From assembly GCF_009455685.1 (NCBI RefSeq), contig NZ_QPES01000002.1:766562-830561 (forward strand): DNA of 64,000 nt. Direction: 5' to 3'. Positions within the stretch are counted from its first letter, which is position 1. Each line of letters begins with the position of its first letter. This document shows positions 53,507 to 60,935 of this stretch, piece by piece. The DNA is from Paraburkholderia hayleyella (lineage in GTDB: Bacteria > Pseudomonadota > Gammaproteobacteria > Burkholderiales > Burkholderiaceae). The notes below the pieces were generated by a model that ran no database searches, had not been told where the DNA came from, and saw nothing but the letters and a program-made list of their open reading frames with translations. The translations under genes and the position numbers were made by a program.

Positions 53507-54355
53507 TTATTCGCCGTTTTTATTTGCGAGGATATGGGATTCAGCATCGGTTATCTCTAGCAAACCATTTACTGCAATATCTATTTCTTTAGGCAAGGCC
53601 AGCATATTAAACGACATGACGTGACCGTAAATATTTTCCTCCTTGCCAAAAAAATTATCGGGGTTAAACAGATTCGGGGTATGCCACCACAAACGATAAT
53701 CTTTATCCATAAGCCACTGGATAAGCGCTGGAGAGCTCTCCACCCGGTCGTTTTCCACGTACAGCACGGGCCGCGACTGCGCGATGATCTGCTCTGCGCC
53801 CTGCAGAACCAGCAGCTCGAACCCTTCCACATCAATCTTGATCAATCCAACTGATGCGCCATCCAGTACGTCGTCCAGCTTGATGCACGGCACAGCAATG
53901 CTGTCGCCGTCGGCCTGCTCCTGCATCTCCACGCCGCCAAAATTGCCTGTTTGCAGATAATCCTGGCGCTGAAAATAAATCGTGCGCTCTGTTTCGCCAC
54001 AGGCAAACGGCCAGGCCCGGACGTTGGTGATGCCATTGAGCGCCAGGTTGGCGCACAGGTTCTGGAAAATAAACGGTTGCGGCTCGAACACCGCAAGCTG
54101 CCGCCCCTGATTGGCGCCTTCGCGGGCCAGCGCAACCGTATGCGCGCCGACATTGGCGCCAACCTCGACCAGCATGCCCGGACGTATCAGCAGTTGCAGC
54201 AAAAACTGCGATTCGATTTCGCCATATTCGCCGTATTCGAGCATGGCGCGGCCAATATAAAAATCGTGCGGATTGGCAAGCATCCAGCCGTGGCGGGTTT
54301 TGACAAGCGTTCCTGCCGCTGAAGCAGGAATAAGTGGAAATGAGTCTGTTTGCAT
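53507..54355 (-). CDS. FkbM-family methyltransferase
   Basis: The 282-residue protein has the FkbM fold with SAM-binding motif VEVGANVGAHTVALA (63-77), then AVFEPQPFIFQNLCANLALN (88-107) and the FkbM-type GLIKIDVEGFELLVLQGAEQ (about 168-187). These enzymes O-methylate sugars or small molecules. The 3' third is clearly more AT-rich than its surroundings, and the next ~340 bp upstream are AT-rich too, so it may have been acquired. No glycan cluster is adjacent, so the substrate is unknown. Confidence 0.85.
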   Translation of the reverse strand: MQTDSFPLIPASAAGTLVKTRHGWMLANPHDFYIGRAMLEYGEYGEIESQFLLQLLIRPGMLVEVGANVGAHTVALAREGANQGRQLAVFEPQPFIFQNLCANLALNGITNVRAWPFACGETERTIYFQRQDYLQTGNFGGVEMQEQADGDSIAVPCIKLDDVLDGASVGLIKIDVEGFELLVLQGAEQIIAQSRPVLYVENDRVESSPALIQWLMDKDYRLWWHTPNLFNPDNFFGKEENIYGHVMSFNMLALPKEIDIAVNGLLEITDAESHILANKNGE

Positions 54356-54693
54356 ATTAAAGAAGGAGTTTTTTATTCAGAAGAAATTGGGTTCCAGTTA
54401 AACACACAGCACTTTTTGCCGAATTTTGCCAAACGGGCGAGCAATAAAAACCACGAAAATTGTAAGTGTCGCATACTTGAAAATCAGGATAAAAGAGTTT
54501 TTATATCAAATAAAACACTCCGGGTTATAACGTTATGCGCGCCTCCCGCGTGACATCCTGAAACTAAACCCAGCCCTTATTTTCACCCCCATTCCACCCC
54601 CGGAAACCCTCACCTTAGCGCCACTACCGAAGCGAAATGCACACGCATGAGAAAATGCCACATGTTTTTTCTCTCATTATCTGGAGCCGCAAT
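54356..54693. other. AT-rich gap with one iteron-like sequence
   Basis: This 338-bp gap separates the divergent FkbM and SDR genes. Most of 54356-54540 is AT-rich, unlike the rest of the window. The GC-rich right part holds an iteron-like 17-mer on the minus strand at 54598-54614. The SDR ribosome binding site (CTGGAG) lies at about 54681. Confidence 0.55.
54598..54614 (-). repeat. Dispersed iteron-like 17-mer
   Basis: Read on the minus strand this is GGTGAGGGTTTCCGGGG, matching the array consensus. On the plus strand it is followed by TTAGCGCC, as the copy at 55509-55525 is by TTTAGCGCC. The two copies flank the SDR gene in the same orientation. Confidence 0.75.
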
Positions 54694-55455
54694 ATGACAT
54701 CTCCCTCGTCTCGCATCCTGATAACGCGCGCGGTTGTCACGGGCCATACCCGTGGCTTGGGCGCGGCGCTGGCCGAACAGTTGCTGTCACGTGAAATCGC
54801 TGTGCTGGGCTTATCGCGCTCGCGCAATGCTGCCCTCGCCAACCGCTATGGCACCCGGCTCAGCGAAATCGAACTCGATCTGGCCCATGCCCGGCACGTT
54901 GCGCAATGGGCTGCCCGCGATGATTTACGTCGCTTCATTGAAGGCGCGCATTGCGTCATGCTGCTGAACAATGCGGGAACGGTACAACCCGTGGGGCCCC
55001 TGGGCGCACAAGCACCGGAGGCCATCGCACAGGCCGTCGAACTGAACGTGGCAACGCCGCTGATCCTGGCGAACGCGCTCGTTGCCGCCAGCGCCCACGG
55101 GGTCGAGCGGCGCATCGCGCATATCTCCAGCGGAGCAGGGCGTCATGCCTATGCGGGCTGGAGCATCTACTGCGCGACCAAAGCCGCTCTCGATCATCAC
55201 GCACAAACGGTCGCGCTAGATCAAAACCCAACGCTACGCATCAGCAGCATCGCGCCAGGCGTGGTCGATACCGCGATGCAAGCCGAGATTCGTGGCGCCT
55301 CAACCGCGCAGTTTCCGTTGCGCGAGAAATTCGATGAACTCAAACGCAGCGGACAACTGGCCACACCTGAAGACACCGCAGCAAAACTCGTCGCTTATCT
55401 GTTGAGCGAAACCTTCGGTCAAATGCCTGTCGCCGATATCCGGGAGATCGCTTGA
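54694..55455 (+). CDS. SDR-family oxidoreductase
   Basis: The ~253-residue protein is a short-chain dehydrogenase: nucleotide-binding VTGHTRGLGAALAEQLL (about 14-30), NNAG near 95, ISSGAG near 145, catalytic YCATK (about 160-164) and SIAPGVVDT. It resembles the sepiapterin-reductase-like subgroup. The ATG at 54694 has a good CTGGAG ribosome binding site; an upstream ATG at 54637 is less likely. It is a single gene bracketed by two same-direction iteron-like sequences. The substrate is unknown. Confidence 0.82.
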   Translation: MTSPSSRILITRAVVTGHTRGLGAALAEQLLSREIAVLGLSRSRNAALANRYGTRLSEIELDLAHARHVAQWAARDDLRRFIEGAHCVMLLNNAGTVQPVGPLGAQAPEAIAQAVELNVATPLILANALVAASAHGVERRIAHISSGAGRHAYAGWSIYCATKAALDHHAQTVALDQNPTLRISSIAPGVVDTAMQAEIRGASTAQFPLREKFDELKRSGQLATPEDTAAKLVAYLLSETFGQMPVADIREIA

Positions 55456-55508
55456 AGTGCGGAAGTGCGGTGAAGTAAAGCCAAGGTGAGATGCTGAACC
55501 CGCCAGGC

Positions 55509-55525
55509 CCCCGGAAATCCTCACC
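55509..55525 (-). repeat. Dispersed iteron-like 17-mer
   Basis: Read on the minus strand this is GGTGAGGATTTCCGGGG, matching the array consensus. It lies between the SDR gene and the beta-barrel-like gene. Confidence 0.75.
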
Positions 55526-55557
55526 TTTAGCGCCCGTTTTGATCTGGAATCCCGAGA

Positions 55558-56139
55558 TTAGAACTTCACCTTCACCTGAAATCCTGCCGTGAATGGCAAA
55601 TCGTTGGAGGGAATCGGCGGAATCAGAATGATGTTCATTCCAACACGTTTGTATTCGACCATCAGCAGGGGGGCGAGGACCGGGCCAATCGTATGATTCC
55701 GGCCCAACCCCCAGTTGCCATAGTTGTAGCCGGTAATGACCCCGCCCATCGCCGCCAGACGGATCAAGCCCCAGTGAGCGAATTCCGGTGCCCAGACCAT
55801 GCCTCCATACCATGAAGGCCGTCGCAGCGAATTGCGAAAGCCGCCTCCCGTCACAGCCCATTCCGAACCGAGCCAGCACTCGACGCCAAGGCCGGGATTG
55901 AACTGCTCGAAGTCTTTTTTAGGGTGAATGTGGTACGAGCCCAGCATCGCATCGAACCAGATACCGCCCTTGCACCAATTGGCCGCCTGGGCATTCGATG
56001 CCAGCATGAACGTAACGCCGGCGAAAACCGCAGCCACTGCGCTTTTTGCGCTTTTCGCACCCTTCGCACCCTTCGTGCCCTTCGCACCCTTCGCACCCTT
56101 CGCACTCATTATCCTTTTTGCCATGCGCCGAAACCCCAT
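55558..56139 (-). CDS. Small outer-membrane beta-barrel-like protein with repeat-expanded leader
   Basis: The 193-residue precursor has a Lys-Gly-Ala repeat leader (SAKGAKGAKGTKGAKGAKSA) coded by a near-perfect 9-bp tandem repeat, followed by a hydrophobic core (AVAAVFAGVTFMLASNAQA) that ends like a cleavage site. The ~140-residue mature part is aromatic- and Gly-rich with alternating strands and ends in VKVKF, as in small outer-membrane barrels; it is loosely like PagP/PagL-type proteins, but I cannot confirm catalytic residues. Starts at 56139, 56124 and 56109 are all possible. The repeat acts as an unusually long, positively charged signal n-region. Confidence 0.55.
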   Translation of the reverse strand: MGFRRMAKRIMSAKGAKGAKGTKGAKGAKSAKSAVAAVFAGVTFMLASNAQAANWCKGGIWFDAMLGSYHIHPKKDFEQFNPGLGVECWLGSEWAVTGGGFRNSLRRPSWYGGMVWAPEFAHWGLIRLAAMGGVITGYNYGNWGLGRNHTIGPVLAPLLMVEYKRVGMNIILIPPIPSNDLPFTAGFQVKVKF

Positions 56140-56274
56140 GCCTTTCTTGTCACCGATTGCCTATTCAAGCCGCAATGGCCCGCTTTTCCGGTTTAACCGT
56201 CTTGCGCTGCGCACTGTACCTCAAATGATTTTCCAGCTATCTCGACACGGGAAGCACGGCCTGTGCATGGCACA

Positions 56275-57303
56275 TCAGCCAGCCCAGTTCAGGATAACTT
56301 TGCCGCTCTCGCCGGAGAGCATCGTGGCAAACGCACGCTCGTAATCGTCGATGGCAAAACGGTGCGTGATGATAGGCGACAGGTCCAGGCCGCTTTGCAG
56401 CATCGCAATCATCTTGTACCAGGTTTCAAACATTTCCCGGCCATAGATCCCCTTGATTTCCAGCCCTTTAAAGATCACATGGGTCCAGTCAATCGCCGTC
56501 TGGGGCGGCGGAATACCCAGCAACGCCACCTTGCCGCCATGATTCATCGCGTCCAGCAAGCTGGTAAACGCACTCGGCACACCCGACATTTCGAGCCCGA
56601 CATCAAAGCCTTCTGTCATGTGCAGATCGGCCATGACATCCCGTAGCGATTCATGCGCAACGTTCACCGCGCGCGTGGCGCCCATCTTGCGTGCCAGTTC
56701 GAGCCGGTATTCGTTGACATCCGTAATCACCACATTGCGCGCACCGACATGCTTTGCGATGGCCACGGCCATGATGCCGATCGGGCCAGCGCCGGTGATC
56801 AGCACGTCCTCGCCAACCAGATTGAACGACAGCGCGGTATGCGCGGCATTGCCGAATGGATCGAGAATGGCCGCCTGATCGTCGGAAATATCGGCCGGAA
56901 TCTTGAAGGCATTGAGTGCGGGAATCGCCAGATATTCCGCAAAGGCCCCCTCGCGGTTCACACCCACGGCAACGGTGTTGCGGCATAAATGGCGGCGGCC
57001 CGCACGGCAGTTGCGGCAAAACCCGCAGGTGATATGGCCTTCGCCCGACACCCGGTCACCCAGCTCGAAGCCCCGCACTTCCTGGCCGATTTCAACGATT
57101 TCACCGATATATTCGTGGCCCACCTGCATCGGCACCGGAATCGTTTTTTGCGCCCAGTCGTCCCACTTCCAGATATGAATGTCCGTGCCGCAAATCGCTG
57201 TGCGGCGGATGCGGATCAGGACGTCGTTATGGCCGACTTCAGGTTTTTTCACGTGAGTCAGCGTCAGGCCCGGCGCGCGTTCGAGTTTGGCAAGTGCTTT
57301 CAT
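56275..57303 (-). CDS. tdh: L-threonine 3-dehydrogenase
   Basis: The 342-residue zinc-dependent medium-chain dehydrogenase has catalytic Cys38 in ICGTDIHIWKWDDW, the structural-zinc cysteines 93, 96, 99 and 107 (CGFCRNCRAGRRHLC), and the NAD-binding GAGPIGIMAVAIAKH segment. It oxidises L-threonine to 2-amino-3-ketobutyrate, which Kbl cleaves to glycine and acetyl-CoA. The start at 57303 gives the family length (about 341-343) and lies 13 bp after kbl, in one operon. The longer upstream reading lies inside kbl and is not used. Confidence 0.95.
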   Translation of the reverse strand: MKALAKLERAPGLTLTHVKKPEVGHNDVLIRIRRTAICGTDIHIWKWDDWAQKTIPVPMQVGHEYIGEIVEIGQEVRGFELGDRVSGEGHITCGFCRNCRAGRRHLCRNTVAVGVNREGAFAEYLAIPALNAFKIPADISDDQAAILDPFGNAAHTALSFNLVGEDVLITGAGPIGIMAVAIAKHVGARNVVITDVNEYRLELARKMGATRAVNVAHESLRDVMADLHMTEGFDVGLEMSGVPSAFTSLLDAMNHGGKVALLGIPPPQTAIDWTHVIFKGLEIKGIYGREMFETWYKMIAMLQSGLDLSPIITHRFAIDDYERAFATMLSGESGKVILNWAG

Positions 57304-57316
57304 GTCTGCTCCAGGA

Positions 57317-58516
57317 TCAGATAACACCGAGCGCACGGCCCACACGGGCAAACGCATCCACGGCATGGTCAATCTGCTCAGTGGTGTGGGCGGCGCTCAT
57401 TTGCGTGCGAATCCGGGCGCGCCCTTTGGGTACGACCGGAAACGAAAAGCCCGTGACATAGACCCCCTCCTGCAATAGCGCCTGCGCCATGCGTGAAGCT
57501 ATTTGCGCATCGCCCAGCATGACGGGAATGATCGGATGAGCGCCCGGCACGAGGGTGAAGCCCAGCGTGCTCATCGCCTCACGAAAATGGGCACCATTGG
57601 CCCGCACGCGTTGGCGCAACTGTGCGCCTTCGTCGCTGGCCAGCAATTCGAGCACTTTGAGCGAAGCGGCGGCAATACTGGGCGTCAACGTATTGGAGAA
57701 GAGATACGGGCGCGAACGCTGGCGCAACAATGCCACGATCTCCTTGCGCGCGGCGACATAGCCGCCCGCAGCCCCACCTAGCGCCTTGCCCAGCGTGCCC
57801 GTCAGAATATCGACCCGGGACAGCACACCACATTGTTCAGGCGTGCCACGCCCGTGTTCACCGACAAACCCCACCGCGTGTGAATCATCGACCATCACGA
57901 GCGCGCCGTAACGGTCCGCCAGGTCGCAAATGCCCGCCAGATCGGCGATGATGCCGTCCATCGAAAACACGCCATCGGTAGCAATCAGCTTGAAGCGCGC
58001 GCCCGCCGCATCGGCCTCGCGCAACTTGAGTTCGAGGTCGGCCAGATCATTGTTGCGATAGCGGAAGCGTTTTGCCTTGCACAGACGCACGCCATCAATG
58101 ATGCTCGCGTGATTCAGCTCATCGCTGATAACGGCATCGGATTCGTCGAGCAGCGTTTCGAACAGGCCGCCATTGGCATCGAAACAGCTTGAATACAGGA
58201 TGCAATCATCGGTGTGCAAAAAAGCGGCGAGCGCGCTTTCGAGTGTCTTGTGCACGGCCTGGGTGCCGCAGATAAAACGCACAGAGGCCATGCCAAAGCC
58301 TTCCGTGTCGAGGCTGTTTTTGGCTGCGGCGATGAGCCGGGCATCATTGGCCAGCCCCAGATAATTGTTGGCGCAAAAATTCAAAACCTGCGTGCCGTCT
58401 GCAAGACGGACATCCGCCGCTTGCGGGCTGACGATCACCCGTTCCTCTTTATAAAAACCATCGGTGCGAATCTGTTCCAGTGTGCGACGCAGATGGGCAA
58501 GGTATGGCTCACGCAT
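57317..58516 (-). CDS. kbl: 2-amino-3-ketobutyrate coenzyme A ligase (glycine C-acetyltransferase)
   Basis: The 399-residue PLP enzyme has ANNYLGLANDARLIAAAKNS near 49-68, FIICGTQ-type cofactor region (here VRFICGTQAVHKTLE), the PLP-contact LVMVDDSHAVGFVGEHGRGT and the Schiff-base lysine in LTGTLGKALGGAAGGY (about 240-255). It converts 2-amino-3-ketobutyrate and CoA to glycine and acetyl-CoA in threonine catabolism. It is first in the kbl-tdh operon and divergent from an XRE-cupin regulator; the 135-bp gap between them carries inverted repeats. Confidence 0.95.
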   Translation of the reverse strand: MREPYLAHLRRTLEQIRTDGFYKEERVIVSPQAADVRLADGTQVLNFCANNYLGLANDARLIAAAKNSLDTEGFGMASVRFICGTQAVHKTLESALAAFLHTDDCILYSSCFDANGGLFETLLDESDAVISDELNHASIIDGVRLCKAKRFRYRNNDLADLELKLREADAAGARFKLIATDGVFSMDGIIADLAGICDLADRYGALVMVDDSHAVGFVGEHGRGTPEQCGVLSRVDILTGTLGKALGGAAGGYVAARKEIVALLRQRSRPYLFSNTLTPSIAAASLKVLELLASDEGAQLRQRVRANGAHFREAMSTLGFTLVPGAHPIIPVMLGDAQIASRMAQALLQEGVYVTGFSFPVVPKGRARIRTQMSAAHTTEQIDHAVDAFARVGRALGVI

Positions 58517-58583
58517 GATGTTGGCTCCTGATAGGGTTGGCCACCTTGATGGCTGGGCGGCCTGTTATAGTCGATTTCTTTTT

Positions 58584-58619
58584 ACCGGAAATTTTCGATT
58601 TTTCGAACTAAATTCCGGT
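58584..58619. promoter_or_regulatory. Inverted repeats between kbl and the XRE-cupin gene
   Basis: ACCGGAA (58584-58590) and TTCCGGT (58613-58619) are perfect inverted 7-bp arms. Nested inside is TTCGA-TTTT-TCGAA (58594-58607). The block is AT-rich and central to the 135-bp divergent gap, so it is a good candidate operator for the adjacent regulator controlling kbl-tdh and itself. Confidence 0.45.
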
Positions 58620-58651
58620 ATATCGAACGACTCTAAACGATAGGTCAAGCC

Positions 58652-59299
58652 ATGGCAAGCCCCGCAAACCGGCGTCGTCGCTCCACCGCAGTGGCTACGG
58701 TGTCTGCAGTAACAGCCGTTGCCGCAGCGACGCCCGAACCAGCGCTGGGTATTCCGCCCCGTGTCGGCGAACAGATCCAGCGTTTGCGCAGCGAGCGCCA
58801 CATGACGCTCGATGAGCTATCGCGTGCGACAGGCGTATCGAAATCGATGCTGTCCGAAATCGAACGTGACAAGGCTAACCCCACCATTGCAGTTGCCTGG
58901 CGGCTGACCAGCGCCCTGGGTGTCAGCCTGGATTCACTGTTTGCGCCGCCCAAGGCGCCAGAGGCGATCAGCATCGCGGGGCCGCACGACATTCCCACAC
59001 TGAGCGGCCCCGACGCGAAGTATCAGTTGCGGGTCTGGGGACCAATCGAACTGGCGGGTAAATTCGAATGGTACGAACTGATCGTGCGGCCAGGAGGCGC
59101 CCTGATTTCGGCGGCGCACGAACCCGGAACCCGCGAGCACCTAACGGTGCTGCACGGCACACTTGAAATCGAAGCAGGGGGCACGGTGAAGCGGCTGAAA
59201 GTAGCGGACACGGCCCGTTACGTCGCAGATCAGCCGCATGTCATACGCAACCCGGGCAAAAGCGAGGCGAAAGCGTTACTGGTCGTGATTCACGGCTAG
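58652..59299 (+). CDS. XRE-family regulator with C-terminal cupin domain
   Basis: The 215-residue protein has an Ala/Arg-rich leader (about 1-30), an XRE helix-turn-helix (about 38-92; QIQRLRSERHMTLDELSRAT, then SKSMLSEIERDKANPTIAVA) and a cupin_2 domain (about 130-212; ELIVRPGGALISAAHEPGTR, HLTVLHGTLEIEAGG). Such regulators usually sense a small metabolite in the cupin barrel. It is divergent from kbl-tdh and probably controls threonine degradation. The Gly- and His-containing cupin motif appears intact. Confidence 0.88.
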   Translation: MASPANRRRRSTAVATVSAVTAVAAATPEPALGIPPRVGEQIQRLRSERHMTLDELSRATGVSKSMLSEIERDKANPTIAVAWRLTSALGVSLDSLFAPPKAPEAISIAGPHDIPTLSGPDAKYQLRVWGPIELAGKFEWYELIVRPGGALISAAHEPGTREHLTVLHGTLEIEAGGTVKRLKVADTARYVADQPHVIRNPGKSEAKALLVVIHG

Positions 59300-59349
59300 C
59301 GGCCAGCAAGTTTCGAGCACTCCGGAGCCGCCGTTACGGTTGCGCAAAA

Positions 59350-59369
59350 TACTGTATCTTTGTACAGTA
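59350..59369 (+). promoter_or_regulatory. LexA (SOS) box
   Basis: TACTGTATCTTTGTACAGTA is a 20-bp site with perfect 7-bp inverted arms and the CTGT-N8-ACAG core. It agrees with the E. coli consensus TACTGTATATATATACAGTA at 17 of 20 positions. It overlaps a possible promoter (TTGCGC at 59340-59345, 17-bp spacer, TACAGT at 59363-59368) and lies 24 bp before the ATG at 59394. LexA binding here would directly repress the operon 59394-60859. Confidence 0.8.
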
Positions 59370-59393
59370 TTGCGACGTTACCCGGAGTTGCTC

Positions 59394-59816
59394 ATGACCC
59401 CTTTGACCGACCTGACCGACCTGACCGATCCTTCCGACCACGATCTGGCTGCCCGGCGCTATCAGCAAGCCGCGCGCGACCTGAACCATATCGTTCGGGG
59501 TATCGCTACGCGATACATCACACAGCAGGTGCCGCTGACCTGGCGGCTACTGCATGCCATCGAAGCTGAAGCCCTTGCTGATCTTGGTTTTGCCAGCCGC
59601 CACGATGCCGCCTTGCTCGGCCTGTTTCAGCGTCCGGGCGCGCTGCCCTATCCTGAAACCGACGATCCCGTTGATTTCGGCGCCTCTAACGCACTGCCGG
59701 CGGTTTTTGCTTTCGCGGTGAACGCTTACGAGGCCGCCCAGCAGCAAACGCGAACACTGTCCGCATCCGCCACGCGTCAGGCCACATCTCATCGCAACCG
59801 TGCCTGGGGCGGCTAA
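59394..59816 (+). CDS. Hypothetical protein under a LexA box, 140 aa
   Basis: I start at MTPLTDLTDLTDPSDHDLAA (59394), which has a CGGAG ribosome binding site and lies after the LexA box; the longer reading from 59340 would run through the operator. The protein is soluble and mostly helical, with a Thr-Asp-Leu repeat at the N-terminus, AARRYQQAARDLNHIVRGIA (about 19-38), a central helix pair and PYPETDDPVDFGASNALPAV (about 86-105). I do not recognise the family. It ends 5 bp before the recombinase-like gene, so the two form an operon that would be induced by DNA damage. Confidence 0.65.
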   Translation: MTPLTDLTDLTDPSDHDLAARRYQQAARDLNHIVRGIATRYITQQVPLTWRLLHAIEAEALADLGFASRHDAALLGLFQRPGALPYPETDDPVDFGASNALPAVFAFAVNAYEAAQQQTRTLSASATRQATSHRNRAWGG

Positions 59817-59821
59817 CGCGT

Positions 59822-60859
59822 ATGCCCTCGAACACGTCAACCGCCATCTCACAGCACACGCCCACGGACCTTTTCAATCAAAAACGTGAAGACTGGTACC
59901 TTGAACCACGTATCGCCTTTGATACATGGCTGGCGCAACAACGTTTTCGCCATTCGTCAGCGGATGTCTATCGTGCGCAATGGGGGCTTTTTCTCGACTG
60001 GTTAAACGCACGGCACAAGACGCTCCTGACGGTCGATACTCCAACCATTGCGCATTTCGTCGCCGGGTTGTCCATTCGCAAGCCACAGCGCGTTCGTTAT
60101 TTACGTTTGATCGAACGGGTGCTGGACCACGTCAGGGCGATCGAATTCGCGTCCTCCAATCCAGCACGGTTCATTGCGCAAGACGGTGAAGCCACATGGC
60201 GCAATGCCCGCAATAACGATCCTACCGGGTTCTTAAGCGTGACTGAACGCGCCATGCTGGTCGAACATTTGCGTTCGCCGCTCCCAGATGGGTTATCGGC
60301 CTCCCAGCGCTGGAAAACGTGTCGTGACCGGGCGTTGATTGCTGTTTTTCTTGGCGCGGGTGTGAAGGTGGGCGAAGCTAAAAACTTGACCGTTAGTTGC
60401 ATTAGTTGCGTTGAGGAAACATCTTTCTTGCGTGTCACCGCCGCTCATCCGGCCTTTACGCGACAGATACGTCTCTTGCCGTTTGCCGCCTGTATTCTGG
60501 AACGCTGGTTGGCCGAACGACGTCTTCGGGCATTGTCAGGTGAGCTCCTGTTTCCCGCTTCACCGTCGGGCCGTCCGATGCACAAGGCAACGGTTTTGCG
60601 TGCGGTCGATACGCTAGTTGAAGATGCAGGAATTAGCCCGTCAAGAACACAACGCGCTAGCCCACAAACACTCCGTAATTCGTTTGCCGCCAGCCTGTTT
60701 GATGACGGCGCTGATCCTGAAGAAATCAAGCGGTGGCTTGGTTTTGTACAGCCTGTTTCGGTCGCCCGGCTACACCTGGCATGGAAGTGCTGGCAAGTAC
60801 AGTGCGCTGAACCTTCAGCGCGGGACAGTCTGCCAGACGCTGAAAGCACTCCCGAATAA
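59822..60859 (+). CDS. Tyrosine-recombinase-fold protein lacking most catalytic residues
   Basis: The 345-residue protein has an N-terminal SAM-like core-binding domain (FDTWLAQQRFRHSSADVYRA, about 33-52, to FVAGLS) and a XerC/D-like C-terminal domain. Aligned by eye to XerD, Arg I is Lys182 (GAGVKVGEAKNL versus TGLRVSEL), His II is Gln282, Arg II is kept (Arg285 in SPQTLRNSFAASL versus SPHTLRHSFATHL), the late His is Phe308 (WLGF versus LLGH), and the nucleophile Tyr position is Leu317. It therefore should not cut DNA and may serve as a DNA-binding protein. It is second in the LexA-box operon and converges with the KfrA-like gene. Confidence 0.75.
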   Translation: MPSNTSTAISQHTPTDLFNQKREDWYLEPRIAFDTWLAQQRFRHSSADVYRAQWGLFLDWLNARHKTLLTVDTPTIAHFVAGLSIRKPQRVRYLRLIERVLDHVRAIEFASSNPARFIAQDGEATWRNARNNDPTGFLSVTERAMLVEHLRSPLPDGLSASQRWKTCRDRALIAVFLGAGVKVGEAKNLTVSCISCVEETSFLRVTAAHPAFTRQIRLLPFAACILERWLAERRLRALSGELLFPASPSGRPMHKATVLRAVDTLVEDAGISPSRTQRASPQTLRNSFAASLFDDGADPEEIKRWLGFVQPVSVARLHLAWKCWQVQCAEPSARDSLPDAESTPE

Positions 60860-60866
60860 GCTCACC
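60850..60866 (-). repeat. Dispersed iteron-like 17-mer at the end of the recombinase-like gene
   Basis: Read on the minus strand this is GGTGAGCTTATTCGGGA. It overlaps the stop codon of the recombinase-like gene (60857-60859) and lies between it and the convergent KfrA-like gene. Confidence 0.7.
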
Positions 60867-60935
60867 TTGTGCTTAAAACGCATCGCACAAAAATGCGGCC
60901 CGCCGCCCCGAGAGCCGTTTTATTTATTCCACGAG

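Noticed and set aside
55485..55501. GGTGAGATGCTGAACCC as another dispersed iteron
   Set aside because: Only the GGTGAG half matches; the second half departs from the consensus.
59822..60859. Prophage or integrative-element integrase with attachment sites
   Set aside because: The protein lacks the catalytic Tyr and other key residues, there are no phage genes or tRNA next to it, and it is part of the origin region.
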